Both the position numbers and the translations under genes were made by a program. A stretch of 64,000 nucleotides of DNA. Origin: a bacterium. GTDB taxonomy: Bacteria; Myxococcota_A; Bradymonadia; UBA7976; UBA1532. Positions 44,880 to 54,169 of this stretch are shown here, one piece after another; position 1 is the stretch's first letter, and every line of letters begins with the position of its first letter. Location of the stretch: the NCBI GenBank assembly GCA_030427205.1, contig JAUHXC010000012.1:124001-188000 (forward strand), written 5' to 3'. A model generated the notes under the pieces. It worked only from the letters and a program-made list of their open reading frames with translations, was not told the origin of the DNA and searched no databases.

Positions 44880-47800
44880 TCACGGTTCTTCTGGCGCATC
44901 GCCGGCTGCGGGTGCTTCGCCGTCTGCGGGTTCGTCACCCGCCTCACCGTCGGCAGCTTCGGGCTCGGGCGCCTGGTCGAAGAGCAGGCACCCGCCGATC
45001 TGAACGCATTGGTTCGTTGCCGGATCACGGACGGGGCAGATGGTGTCGTCACTCACCACCAACCCCTCGGACGGCACATCACTCACCCCATCGAGCAGCG
45101 TCCCCCATACGGTGCCGCACAGCGTCGCGCCCGACAGATCGGCGCTCGGCGCCGGATCAGCCGTCGGGTAGCCCGTCGCATCGGTGAAGTCGGCGCCCTG
45201 CAGTTGCAGAGGGCTCTCCGGTGTCTCCGCGGGGCCACCCTTCCAGATGGTACGCAAGACATTGGCCTCGACGAAGATCGCGCTCTCGAATGTACCGACC
45301 TCGACTTCGCCTTCTTCGGGCGCGCAAGCGTCTCCGAGCGCCCGATCGAGCGTCGCGCCGAACAGATCGGCGCCGGTGAAGTCGGCCTTCTCGGCGTTCG
45401 TGCCCTCGAACGTCGCATCGCGCAGCGTCGCGCCGGCGAGCACCGCTCGGCTCAGGTCGGCTCCACAGAACGTCGCGCCCGGCGCCGAGGCATCCGACAG
45501 GTCGGCTCGACTCAGGCTCGCATTGACGAAGGTTGCGGCGGTCGCGTCGACTTCGACCATCTGCGCGCCATCCAGCGTGGCGCCGGTGAAGTCGGCCTCC
45601 GCCAGTTCGGCCCCGTTCAGATCTGCGTCAGCGAAGTTCGCGTCGGTGCAGACAGCTCCGCCCATGGTCGCGCCAGCGAGGTTCGCGCCCGCGAAGTTCG
45701 CGCCTTCGAGGTTCGCGCCGGTCAAGTTCGCCTCGCTGAGGTTGGTGCCGGCGAGGGTTGCGTCTCTCAGGTCCTGGCCTTCGAGGTTGGTGCTGCTGAG
45801 ATCCGCGCCGCTGAGATCCGCGCCGCGGAGGTTTTCATCACGCAGGTCGCGTCCTGTGAGGATCACGCCTTGGAGTTGGCGGCTCTCGCCTTCGCCCTCA
45901 CCCTCGCCTTCGCCTTCTCCTTCGCCCTCGCCCTCGCCTTCGCCTTCGCCCTCGCCCTCGCCTTCGCCTTCGCCCTCGCCCTCGCCCTCGCCGCCGTTCT
46001 CCCCTTCATCCTCACCGCCGCCGGGGCCATCAGGGCATTCCGCCTCGTTCGGCAAACCGCTACCGGCGGTGATCGTGCACTGATTGTTCTCGTCCCGCAG
46101 AGGGCAGACCGTCGCCGCGTCCAGTGTCGTGTCCCCCGGGGGGATGCCGTAGTCGGCCCAGCGCAAGCCACACAGCGTCGCGCCCGACAGGTTGGCCTGG
46201 CCGAAGCTGGAGGGGCGGCCCGTCGCGTCGGTGAAGTCGGCCGAGTTCAACCTCGCGTGTCCCAAGTCCGTGCCCGACACGTCGGCCTCGGCGAAGTCGA
46301 CGCCCGTCATCATGGCGCCGCACAGGCGGGCACCTGCCAGGCGGGCACCGGCGAGTCGGGCACCCACCAGGGCGGCGCCACCCATGTATGACTTGCTCAG
46401 GTCGGCGCTGGCGACGTTCGCGCCGGGCAGATCGGCGGCGGTGAAGGCGGTGTGACGCAGCGAGGCGTGCTCGAGGATCGTCTGTCGTCCGCTGGCGCAG
46501 GCGAAGCGGGCGCCGTCCAGAATGGCGCCAGCGAAGCGTGTATTCTCGAGCCCGCTGCTGGTGAAGTCAGCGCAGACCGCGCGCGCCCCCTCGAATGACG
46601 CGCCCTCCAGATCGACCCCCGAAAAGCGCGCCCGCATCAGGTCGGCCCCCGCGAAGTCGAGCCCGGTCAGGCGGCTCTCGGTGAAGTCGGCCCCCTCGAG
46701 CACCGAGCCGGCGAATGTCGTGGCATCGCCGGATGTGCCATTGAAGCGCGCGTCGCTCGCCGAGACGCTCTCGAAGACCACCCCCTGGAGCTCGGCGCCG
46801 CGAAAGTCGGCCCCATCCAGCCGGGAGCCCGTGAAGTCGACCCCGCTCAAAGCCGCCCGACGAAAGCCGCTGCCGGTCAGATCGAGCCCGCTGAGGTCCG
46901 TGTCGACCAGGCGCAGGCAGTCGAGGCCGACGCCACCGCCCGCGGGCGCGGCCTGCGCCTCGGGTGCGGCGCAGGCCGCGCCGCGGTCTTCGCCCGCCCA
47001 CCCGCCGCATGCACCCGGGAGTGGCGGGTTCAATTCACCGGGGCAGGGTGGCTCATCGCCGCTGTCGGACTGAAACGGGCCATCGGCGTTGGCGGGGCCG
47101 ACAGGCTCCTCGAGCGCATTCGCCCGGACACCCGCGAGCAGCGTCTCCAGGCTCCAAGCGCCGTCCGCGAGCCCCGCGTCGAGCCAGCCGAGGTCCGCGT
47201 TCTGGGTGATCCCGCCTTCGAACAAGGCCCCTTCGAAGTTGGCCCGGCAGTAGTCGATCGACGCCAACGAGGTCTCGGACAGACGCGCGCCTTCGAGCAC
47301 GGTGTCGTGCATCACGATGGACGGCGGCGCGTCGCCGCACGCTGCGGCCGCGCCGGGGTCGCGGTCCAGGTCGCCGCGGATTGTCGCGCTGGCGAAGCTC
47401 GCCCCCGTCAAGTCGGCCCGGCTGAGGTTGGTGTCTTCGAGCCAGGCGCCTTCGAAGTTGGCGCCGGTCAGGTCGCTGCCCGCCAGGATTGCCTGGGACA
47501 GGTCGGCGTCGACGAAGCGGATCCCCGCCAGCGAGCGACAGCTCATATCGGCGCCGGTCAGGGTCGCCCGGTCCATCACCGCGCCGTCCAGCAGAGCCCG
47601 GGTGAAGTCGACCGCCATCGCCGATGCGCCGTTGAGCTGCGTCTGTCGGAAATCGGTCTGTTCGACCAACGCGCCGCTGAGCTGCGCGTCCACCATGTCG
47701 AGCCGACGGACGTCTACGCTCGCCAGATCGGCGCCGCCCTTGGGCTCCTCGGGATCGTCGTCGGTGATCTGGCGCAGATCGACGCCCGAGAACTTGACGT

Positions 47801-50800
47801 TGCTCACCCGCGCCGGGACGCAGTCGCGCTCGGAGGGCCGGGGCACGCGCGCGCAGTTGACGCAGCATCCGAGCATCGCGCCGCGCATCTGCGCGTTGGT
47901 GAAGTCCGAGCCGTCGAGGCGGGCGTTGCGCAGCACGGTGCCGACCAGACGGGCCTCGATGAACCCGACCCCGACCAGCTCGATGCCGGTGAGGTCCTTC
48001 TCGCTCAGGTTGACCTCCTTGAGGCTCGCGCCGGTGAAGTCCGGGCGTTGTCCCGCCGCGCCGAAGTCGGCCCGGCGCAGATCGCTCTTCTCGAAGTCGG
48101 CTTCCCGCACATTGGCGTCGTGCAGGATGGTGTCGATGAAGATGGTCTTCGAGAGCGACGCACGCGTCATCACCGCCCCGGTGCAGTCCGCTCGGGAGAG
48201 GTCGGCCTCGTCGAGCACCGCCTCGACGAACATGGTCCCGACCAGCCGCGCGCCGTTGAGCCGCGCGCCGGTCAGGTCGGCGGTGCTGAAGTCCTGGTCG
48301 CTCAGATCGACGCCGCGCAGATCGGCCGAAGCGAAAATCGCCTCGAAGACCCGCGAATCCTCGAAGTGGGCCCGACGCAGGTTCGACGCCGTCAGGTCGG
48401 CGCGCTCGAAGTTCGCTCGAACCAGGATCGCATCGGTCAGATCGGCGCCCACGAGAACCGCGTCGGTCATCGAGGCACAGGTGAGGTCGGCCGAGGACAA
48501 GTCGGCCCCGGTGAAGTCGAGGGCATCGAGCCTCAGCTCCGACAGATCCACTCGGTCGAGCCGAGCCTCGGCGAAGTTGGCACCATCGAAGACCGTGCCC
48601 GTCGGGTCCACCTCGGGCGCGCCCACATCGGCATCCGTCCCACCATCCGAATCCACCCCGGGGTCGAGCCCTCCGTCCGGCTCGACCCCGGCATCGACCT
48701 CTTCGAGTGGCAGCTCGACCTCATCGTCCGGACACCCGCCCCGACCATCGAAGGCCACACCGCGCAGGTCGGCCCCCGTCAGGTTCGCGTCGGTCAGATC
48801 GGCGCCGTGCATCAGCGCATCTCGCAGATCGGCACCAGCGAGGTTGCCCTCGGTCAGCACGGTGCCGGTCAAGTCGGCTCCTCGCAGGTTGGCCGACGCC
48901 AGGTCGACCCCCGTCAGATCGTGGCCCGCGAGATTCGTCTGGCCGGCGAGGTTTGCCTCGGCCAGCGACGCGTCGGTGAAGTCGGCTGGCCGAGCGCCGG
49001 CCTTCTTGGGGCCGGGTCCGGGTTCGGGCGCCTCGCTGAACGACGCGCCGCGCAGATCGGCGCCGGTCAGCTCCGCGCCGGCCATGGTGGAGCCCGAAAG
49101 CGTTGCGCCACGCAGGTCGGCTGCCTGCAAGCCGGCACCATCCAGCGTCGCGCCCGTCAGATCGGCGCCCGAGAGGTTCGCCCCCTCCAGCTCTGCATCG
49201 GTCAGGTTGGCCTCCGACAAGTCGGCTGCCGAGAGCTGTGCCCCCGCGGCCTTCGAGCCGGTGAGGTCGGCGCCCGTGAGGTCGGCGCCCGTCAGATCGG
49301 CCGGGGGTGTGCCCGGGCCACCGGTCAGATCGGCGTCGGCCATGTCGGCGCCAGCGAGGCGCGCTCCACGCAGCGTCGCGCCCCCCAACTCGGCGTTGGT
49401 CAGATCGGCGGCCGACAGGTCGAGCGGCGTCTGGTCGGCGGCGGGCGCGCATACGCTGCCGTCATCGCACGGGTGCGCGTCGATGTCGCAGCCCGTGCCG
49501 GATCGGCAGATGCCCGAGCCGGCGAAGGCCCCTTCGAGCCGGGCGGCGGTCAGCACCGCGCCGGAGAGATCGGCGCCGGTCAGGTTGGCGTTCGACAGGT
49601 TTGCGCCCACCAGAAGCGTCTTCCCCGCGAGGGCCCGCTCCTCGGGGTCCGGCGACGTATCGACCGGGCTCGGGCCTCGGGCATCACTCGGCATACGCGC
49701 GCCGGTCAGATCCGCGCCGCTCAGGTTCGCGCCGCGCAGATCGGCGTTCGTCGCCTCGGTCCCGTGCAGGACTGCGCCTACCAAACGCGCCCCGCGCGCA
49801 TCGACGGCGCTGAGCTCGGCCCTCGACGCGTCGGCGCCCGTCAGGTCGGCGCCGATGATGCTCGCGCCCGCGAGCGCCGCGGATTCCAGGGAAGCGTCGC
49901 GCAAGTTGGCTTCATCCAGCCGCACCGGTGGGTGCCCTTCCAGCGCGCGGCCGTCGGCGGCGTCAAAGACCGCCGCGCGGAGGTCGGCCCGTCGAGCATC
50001 GACACCCGCCAGCGCCGTACCGGACAGATCGGCGCCCACCAGCGCGCGCCCCGACAACACCTTGGCCGTCAAGTCTGCCCCTCCGAGCTGAGCGCCGCTG
50101 AGGTCCAGCTCCGGGTCCTCGTCGATGGCGGCGAGCAGTCGACTGCGGCTGGCCGTGCCGTCATTGCGCAGCGACGCCTCGACCCACGGCGGCAGGCCTT
50201 CGGCGTCGGTGAAGTCGGCGTCCTCGACCGTCGCCCGCGCTATGTCGGCGTCCACCAGGCGCGCCTCGGCGAAGGTGGTCCCGCGGACGTCCGCCTCGCG
50301 CAGATCGGCACCCGACAGATCAGCCCCGGCCAACACTAGGCCGCGCAACGTCGCGCCCCGGAGATCGGACGCGGCGAGCCCGACACCCGGCCCGAGCATA
50401 CCTGCCGCGACCGGGTCGAAGTCAGGGGGCCACTGCGTCGCTTCATCGAAGAGCGCACCCCGCAGATCGAGCGGGGCGAGATCGACATCGTCGAGGCGCA
50501 CGCCCCGCAGATCCGCGCATGCGCAGGGGGTGTCCCAGCCGGGTAGATCGCACACTCTGGACGGGGCTCGCTCGGCCCCCGCGCAGACGTCCGAGTCGAT
50601 CACTCGAGGCCCCTGTGGTGGCAGGCACGCATCGATGAACTCTCCTTCGATCGAAGTGATCGCTGCGCAAGCCGAGCCGCTGGGGCACGAGCCCTGTTCA
50701 CACCTGGCTCGACATGTCAGGCTCGCTCGGGCGCACACGCCCGATCTGCACTCTGCAGACGACGTACATGGTAGGCCATCAGCCAGACCATCATCGCCCG

Positions 50801-50960
50801 AGCCCTCATCGCTGCTGCAGCCAGGAGCCATGAACCAGAGCGCGCACAGAGCGAGTACCGCCCATCGGCGCCCGATCCCTCCGGCATCACGCTCAGCAAG
50901 GCTCGCGGGCGTCAGGATCAGCTTCGCCCTCGAAGAGCCTCGGGTCAGCGCGGCGGCCAT
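44880..50960 (-). CDS. Giant pentapeptide-repeat lipoprotein (2026 residues)
   Basis: It starts at the ATG behind GGGAGG (SD spacing 5). The signal ends in FMAPGC (Cys about 48). A Cys-rich module follows to about residue 130 (CTSSAECRSGVCARA, RCEQGSCPSG). From there most of the protein is A(D/N)L-type pentapeptides (ADLSGADLTGA and variants), several hundred in all. Such repeats fold as a right-handed square beta-helix. A (Gly-Glu)n spacer at about residues 1657-1689 splits the solenoid, with about 300 more residues and an acidic tail after it. Usual pentapeptide proteins have 200-400 residues. It would stand on the cell surface as a long rod. It follows the XRE gene by 72 bases. Confidence 0.9.
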   Translation of the reverse strand: MAAALTRGSSRAKLILTPASLAERDAGGIGRRWAVLALCALWFMAPGCSSDEGSGDDGLADGLPCTSSAECRSGVCARASLTCRARCEQGSCPSGSACAAITSIEGEFIDACLPPQGPRVIDSDVCAGAERAPSRVCDLPGWDTPCACADLRGVRLDDVDLAPLDLRGALFDEATQWPPDFDPVAAGMLGPGVGLAASDLRGATLRGLVLAGADLSGADLREADVRGTTFAEARLVDADIARATVEDADFTDAEGLPPWVEASLRNDGTASRSRLLAAIDEDPELDLSGAQLGGADLTAKVLSGRALVGADLSGTALAGVDARRADLRAAVFDAADGRALEGHPPVRLDEANLRDASLESAALAGASIIGADLTGADASRAELSAVDARGARLVGAVLHGTEATNADLRGANLSGADLTGARMPSDARGPSPVDTSPDPEERALAGKTLLVGANLSNANLTGADLSGAVLTAARLEGAFAGSGICRSGTGCDIDAHPCDDGSVCAPAADQTPLDLSAADLTNAELGGATLRGARLAGADMADADLTGGPGTPPADLTGADLTGADLTGSKAAGAQLSAADLSEANLTDAELEGANLSGADLTGATLDGAGLQAADLRGATLSGSTMAGAELTGADLRGASFSEAPEPGPGPKKAGARPADFTDASLAEANLAGQTNLAGHDLTGVDLASANLRGADLTGTVLTEGNLAGADLRDALMHGADLTDANLTGADLRGVAFDGRGGCPDDEVELPLEEVDAGVEPDGGLDPGVDSDGGTDADVGAPEVDPTGTVFDGANFAEARLDRVDLSELRLDALDFTGADLSSADLTCASMTDAVLVGADLTDAILVRANFERADLTASNLRRAHFEDSRVFEAIFASADLRGVDLSDQDFSTADLTGARLNGARLVGTMFVEAVLDEADLSRADCTGAVMTRASLSKTIFIDTILHDANVREADFEKSDLRRADFGAAGQRPDFTGASLKEVNLSEKDLTGIELVGVGFIEARLVGTVLRNARLDGSDFTNAQMRGAMLGCCVNCARVPRPSERDCVPARVSNVKFSGVDLRQITDDDPEEPKGGADLASVDVRRLDMVDAQLSGALVEQTDFRQTQLNGASAMAVDFTRALLDGAVMDRATLTGADMSCRSLAGIRFVDADLSQAILAGSDLTGANFEGAWLEDTNLSRADLTGASFASATIRGDLDRDPGAAAACGDAPPSIVMHDTVLEGARLSETSLASIDYCRANFEGALFEGGITQNADLGWLDAGLADGAWSLETLLAGVRANALEEPVGPANADGPFQSDSGDEPPCPGELNPPLPGACGGWAGEDRGAACAAPEAQAAPAGGGVGLDCLRLVDTDLSGLDLTGSGFRRAALSGVDFTGSRLDGADFRGAELQGVVFESVSASDARFNGTSGDATTFAGSVLEGADFTESRLTGLDFAGADLMRARFSGVDLEGASFEGARAVCADFTSSGLENTRFAGAILDGARFACASGRQTILEHASLRHTAFTAADLPGANVASADLSKSYMGGAALVGARLAGARLAGARLCGAMMTGVDFAEADVSGTDLGHARLNSADFTDATGRPSSFGQANLSGATLCGLRWADYGIPPGDTTLDAATVCPLRDENNQCTITAGSGLPNEAECPDGPGGGEDEGENGGEGEGEGEGEGEGEGEGEGEGEGEGEGEGEGEGEGESRQLQGVILTGRDLRDENLRGADLSGADLSSTNLEGQDLRDATLAGTNLSEANLTGANLEGANFAGANLAGATMGGAVCTDANFADADLNGAELAEADFTGATLDGAQMVEVDATAATFVNASLSRADLSDASAPGATFCGADLSRAVLAGATLRDATFEGTNAEKADFTGADLFGATLDRALGDACAPEEGEVEVGTFESAIFVEANVLRTIWKGGPAETPESPLQLQGADFTDATGYPTADPAPSADLSGATLCGTVWGTLLDGVSDVPSEGLVVSDDTICPVRDPATNQCVQIGGCLLFDQAPEPEAADGEAGDEPADGEAPAAGDAPEEP
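45893..45990. repeat. Hexanucleotide microsatellite encoding (Gly-Glu)n in the giant gene
   Basis: CTCGCC/TTCGCC hexamers on the plus strand, about sixteen copies, give the alternating Gly-Glu spacer. Composition and length resemble the tract at 29505-29582, so the same kind of linker is used by unrelated lipoproteins in this genome. Confidence 0.85.
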
Positions 50961-51032
50961 GACACCTCCCTCGAAATCAGGTGATCGAGACACAGACCGG
51001 CGAGCTTCGCGAGGGCCCGCGACAGAGGGGGC

Positions 51033-51290
51033 TCAGTCATTGTCGTCAGCGGGTCGAAGCAGCTCGAGCGGGCCCACGCCCAACTCGTCCGCGAGCGCCT
51101 CGATCGTCGACAGCCGAGGGTTGCTCGGCCCCTGGTCATTGGTGTCCAGGATCCGCCACATCGTCGTCCGCCCGACCCCCGCCCGGTCGGCGAGGTGCAC
51201 GAGACGCATCCCTCGCTCATCTGCGAGGCGCCGGATGTTGAGTGCGACGAGCTTCACCCACATGGGTGCTCCTACCGTTCGGTGTGCCAT
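51033..51290 (-). CDS. Small XRE-family regulator
   Basis: An 85-residue protein from the ATG behind GGAGG; a second ATG nine codons later also has an AGGAG. It is a lone HTH_3 domain: NIRRLADERGMRLVHLADRAG, then GRTTMWRILDTNDQGPS and LSTIEALADELGV, with the last segment as in phage-type Cro/CI repressors. Because it lies 72 bases upstream of the giant pentapeptide gene on the same strand, it is probably cotranscribed and may control that unit. A palindromic element stands 175 bases upstream of its start. Confidence 0.8.
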   Translation of the reverse strand: MAHRTVGAPMWVKLVALNIRRLADERGMRLVHLADRAGVGRTTMWRILDTNDQGPSNPRLSTIEALADELGVGPLELLRPADDND

Positions 51291-51458
51291 GCCACCTCCA
51301 TCACTCCGGTCGCCGCGCTCGGGCTGCGCTCGTATCGCTCCGCGTCGCGCAGCCGGGCACGCCCGATGCGTGAGCCTCGAGCCCCGTGCGGCGTATCGCG
51401 CCGGCGTACGCTCCGGGTGGCCTGCTGTCTTCAATGACATCATGCAGGTGTGTCCGGA

Positions 51459-51483
51459 TCGACGAATCCCCAGTACAGGGGAT
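51459..51483 (-). promoter_or_regulatory. Shared palindromic element, copy A
   Basis: On the minus strand, ATCCCC-TGTACT-GGGGAT followed by TCGTCGA. It lies upstream of the XRE and pentapeptide genes. Copy B (57746-57770) has the same orientation relative to its gene and 22 of 25 identical bases. Downstream on the minus strand, GGACACACCTGC (near 51445-51456) resembles the -24/-12 box next to copy B but with GG and GC two bases too close, so the promoter here is uncertain. Confidence 0.7.
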
Positions 51484-51547
51484 CCGAACGGTCCCTCCCG
51501 GGTGCTGCGCATCCAGGAGCGCCGCATCCGTGGCCCGCTCCAGACTG

Positions 51548-52183
51548 TCACCAGTGAACAGACCACCCCGTGGTGGGTCGAGCCTGCCGCTCGGTCTCCG
51601 CGGGCCCATCCGAGAGCAGGAGCCACATGCCGAGCGATGCGAACAAGGCGCTCGTCGCGAAGCCGATGACCATCGCCGTGCGCTCCTCGGTGACTTGCTG
51701 CGCCAGCGCGGCGTGCCGTGCCTGATCTCTCTGTGTCAGCCCGTGTGTCTCTTCGACCAGTCGACTCGAAGAGATGGCCAGCCCCACGCCCGCCCCCATG
51801 CCGATCGCTGCCAGACCGAGAAATCCCGGGGCCAGGAGCCGGCTGGCATCGATGGCATTCATCTCTTCAGCCTGCGGACCCTCTGTGCCCCGTGGCATGG
51901 GTCCAGAGACCGTTGCCGGCGTCGCATCGACCGGGCCTTCGACACGTACGCCGGGCCCAGACTGCGATACCGCCGGGCCAGGCCTCGTTTCGAGCAGCGG
52001 CTGGGGCGCTCGCACACAGCCCAGAGTCGACGCGAGGGTGCACACGACGATGCCCAGCCCCCTCTGGCGAAGTGACCGAGCGCCGCCGAAGGGCGTGCGG
52101 GCACCCGGGTCAGCGCCTGCGCCGCGCTGATGCATCGCGCGACAGACGTCCCGTACAAGCCCGCGGCCGATATCGGTCACCAT
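51548..52183 (-). CDS. Small lipoprotein with two C-terminal membrane helices
   Basis: 211 residues from the ATG that has GGGAGTGAG upstream; a longer frame starts at 52237. The hydrophobic LGIVVCTLASTLGC gives a lipobox at about residue 56, which is late, so the true start could be further in. Helices near FLGLAAIGMGAGVGLAI and AMVIGFATSALFASLGMWLLL flank a short coiled segment. The arrangement resembles the lipoprotein at 4536. It is divergent to the activator gene at 52436, across the tandem palindromes. No family is recognised. Confidence 0.55.
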   Translation of the reverse strand: MVTDIGRGLVRDVCRAMHQRGAGADPGARTPFGGARSLRQRGLGIVVCTLASTLGCVRAPQPLLETRPGPAVSQSGPGVRVEGPVDATPATVSGPMPRGTEGPQAEEMNAIDASRLLAPGFLGLAAIGMGAGVGLAISSSRLVEETHGLTQRDQARHAALAQQVTEERTAMVIGFATSALFASLGMWLLLSDGPAETERQARPTTGWSVHW

Positions 52184-52259
52184 ACTCTCACTCCCGAGTC
52201 GAAGCGGCCCGTGGCGGAGCACGGACCGTGCGGTCACTATGCCCCAGCGGGGCAGCGCG

Positions 52260-52285
52260 GGTGATCACCAAGTCTGGTGATCACC
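52260..52285. promoter_or_regulatory. Two tandem GGTGATCACC palindromes
   Basis: Exact copies of this self-complementary 10-mer lie at 52260-52269 and 52276-52285, with a 6-base spacer (16 bp centre to centre). They stand in the divergent gap between the lipoprotein (52183, minus) and the second activator (52436, plus). This is a classical operator layout for a dimeric regulator. Confidence 0.75.
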
Positions 52286-52387
52286 CGCGTTCGGGTATCG
52301 CCCTATCCTGCGCTGCGCGACCGGCGAGACCTTGCACGAGACACCCGGGTGAAGAGCAACGGGTACGCTCGATCAGGTCGGGACATC

Positions 52388-52403
52388 TGGATACGCGATC
52401 GCA
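52388..52403 (+). promoter_or_regulatory. Weak -24/-12 like site
   Basis: TGGATACGCGATCGCA has GG-N10-GC spacing but a poor match elsewhere. It would place a start about 20 bases before the activator ATG at 52436. It is recorded as a candidate only. Confidence 0.25.
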
Positions 52404-52435
52404 CTTGAGAACCATGGGCGCCGCCCGCAATATCG

Positions 52436-54142
52436 ATGACCGAAAGCGGGCCGCCCCGGCGAGGATGGGCAGCCGTCTTGGGGAAACATTCAGTGGTATC
52501 CGACCGAACGACGCTCAGCTTGGGCCCGCTGCTGCCCGGGCCTGCGGATCCAGCAGAGCCGGTCGCGGTGGGGCTGACGTTGATGTGGCACCCCGCAGTG
52601 GAGCGGGTCGGCGACCGGTTGCCGTTCTCAGACGACGCCGTCCTGATCAGCCGCCTCGAGCCGGACTTCCTCTCGGTGGACGGCCGCTCGACCGGCCCCC
52701 TCGGCGACCCCTATGTCAGCCGTTCGCCTCTCGTCTTCACCCGCGTCGAGCAAGGCTACCGGGTCGAGGGCCGCGCCCGGATCGATGGGCGCCCCCTCGA
52801 CGGCGCGCGGCGGGTCAGCTCAGCCGAGATCGACCGCGGCGTCACCATCGAACTCGCCAGTCGAATCGTTTTGCTCCTGCACCGGCTGCCCATCATCCAT
52901 CGAGCCGATGCCGATGGTCTGGGGCTCGTCGGCGACAGCGTGGCGATGCGCCGGTTGCGGCGCGACATCGAGGTGGCGGCATCGTCCGAGGCGGCGGTGC
53001 TGATCCACGGCGAGACTGGCGTGGGCAAAGAGCTCGTCGCCCGCGCGCTGCATCGACGCAGTGAGCGGTCCGCAGCGCCATACCTGGCGGTCAACGTCGC
53101 CGCGATCCCCCCTCCGGTCGCAGCGTCCGCCTTCTTCGGTCACGTACGCGGCGCGTTCAGCGGGGCCGAACAAGGGCGACCGGGCTACTTCGCGTCAGCC
53201 GCGACCGGGACTTTGTTTCTCGACGAGATCGGCGCCCTGCCGGGCGACATGCAGCCCATGCTCCTGCGCGCGCTGCAGTCCAACGAGATTCAGCCCGTCG
53301 GCGGCCAGGGGCCGATCCGGACCGACGTCCGCATCATCGCAGCGACCGACGCCGACCTGAAAACTACGCCGTTCTCCCGGCCGCTCCTCTACCGGCTCGG
53401 CCAGATCGAGCTCGAGGTCCCGCCGCTGCGCCATCGACGAGAAGACATCACCCGACTGCTTGTGTGGAGCCTGCGGCAGGAGCTCGGCCTGCTCGGCGCC
53501 GTCGACCGCCTCGACGAGCAGAAGAAACAGCAGCACCTTTGGTTGGACGCCTCGGTCATCGGTCTTCTCTGCCGCTACTCGTGGCCCGGCAACGTGCGAG
53601 AGCTGTTGAGCATCGCTCACCAGATCGCCCTTGTCGGTCGGCGACGCGCGCAAGTGCGACCTGATCACATCAAGGCGCTGGATCGGATCTCCCAACGACT
53701 CGCCGGTGCGGCCGAAGACGCGACCGCGGTGGCGACGGCTGCCGCGCCGTCGGACGGATCGGCTCCTCACCCCGAGAGCGCCGCCGAGTCACCCGTCACC
53801 GGTTCGGGTTCTGCCGGTCAGGGCCCCGCGTCGGGGGCCGACGAGTTGACCCGCGCTGCCGTGGCCGATGCGCTGCGCCACGCACGCTGGAGCGTGAGTT
53901 CGGCAGCCCGTTCACTCGGGATCGCACGGACCACAGTGTACCGATGGGCCAAGAAGCATGGCCTCGCTCGCACATCGGCGGACGTTTCAGACGCCGATGT
54001 GCGTGCGGCATGGCATGCAGCCGAAGGCAATCTGGATGCCATGTGTGACATCCTGCGGCTATCGAAGCACAGCCTCATGCCGCGTCTCAATGCCCTGGAC
54101 TTGATGCCGGTCTCATCCGATCCGATGGTCGGCCCCGACTGA
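52436..54142 (+). CDS. Sigma-54 dependent activator with FHA-like N-terminus (paralogue 2)
   Basis: 568 residues; a GTG at 52493 would remove 19 residues and match the start of the paralogue at 43233 better. The FHA-like domain reads LTLMWHPAVERVGDRLPF and PYVSRSPLVF. Walker A is GETGVGKE (192-199), loop 1 GAFSGA (239-244) and Walker B TLFLDEIGAL (259-268). A Ser/Ala/Gly linker leads to the Fis-type HTH (VSSAARSLGIARTTVYRW). Both paralogues share GAFSGA and the C-terminal extra helical unit. It may activate the -24/-12 promoters at 39983 or 57781. No histidine kinase gene is next to it. Confidence 0.88.
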   Translation: MTESGPPRRGWAAVLGKHSVVSDRTTLSLGPLLPGPADPAEPVAVGLTLMWHPAVERVGDRLPFSDDAVLISRLEPDFLSVDGRSTGPLGDPYVSRSPLVFTRVEQGYRVEGRARIDGRPLDGARRVSSAEIDRGVTIELASRIVLLLHRLPIIHRADADGLGLVGDSVAMRRLRRDIEVAASSEAAVLIHGETGVGKELVARALHRRSERSAAPYLAVNVAAIPPPVAASAFFGHVRGAFSGAEQGRPGYFASAATGTLFLDEIGALPGDMQPMLLRALQSNEIQPVGGQGPIRTDVRIIAATDADLKTTPFSRPLLYRLGQIELEVPPLRHRREDITRLLVWSLRQELGLLGAVDRLDEQKKQQHLWLDASVIGLLCRYSWPGNVRELLSIAHQIALVGRRRAQVRPDHIKALDRISQRLAGAAEDATAVATAAAPSDGSAPHPESAAESPVTGSGSAGQGPASGADELTRAAVADALRHARWSVSSAARSLGIARTTVYRWAKKHGLARTSADVSDADVRAAWHAAEGNLDAMCDILRLSKHSLMPRLNALDLMPVSSDPMVGPD

Positions 54143-54169
54143 TCGAGGTCGCGCGGAGCGGACGATGCG

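Noticed and set aside
47307..50339. Long plus-strand frames across the pentapeptide gene
   Set aside because: The periodic 15-bp codon pattern of the pentapeptides keeps several other frames open. Only the minus frame gives A(D/N)LxG repeats, a signal peptide and a ribosome site.
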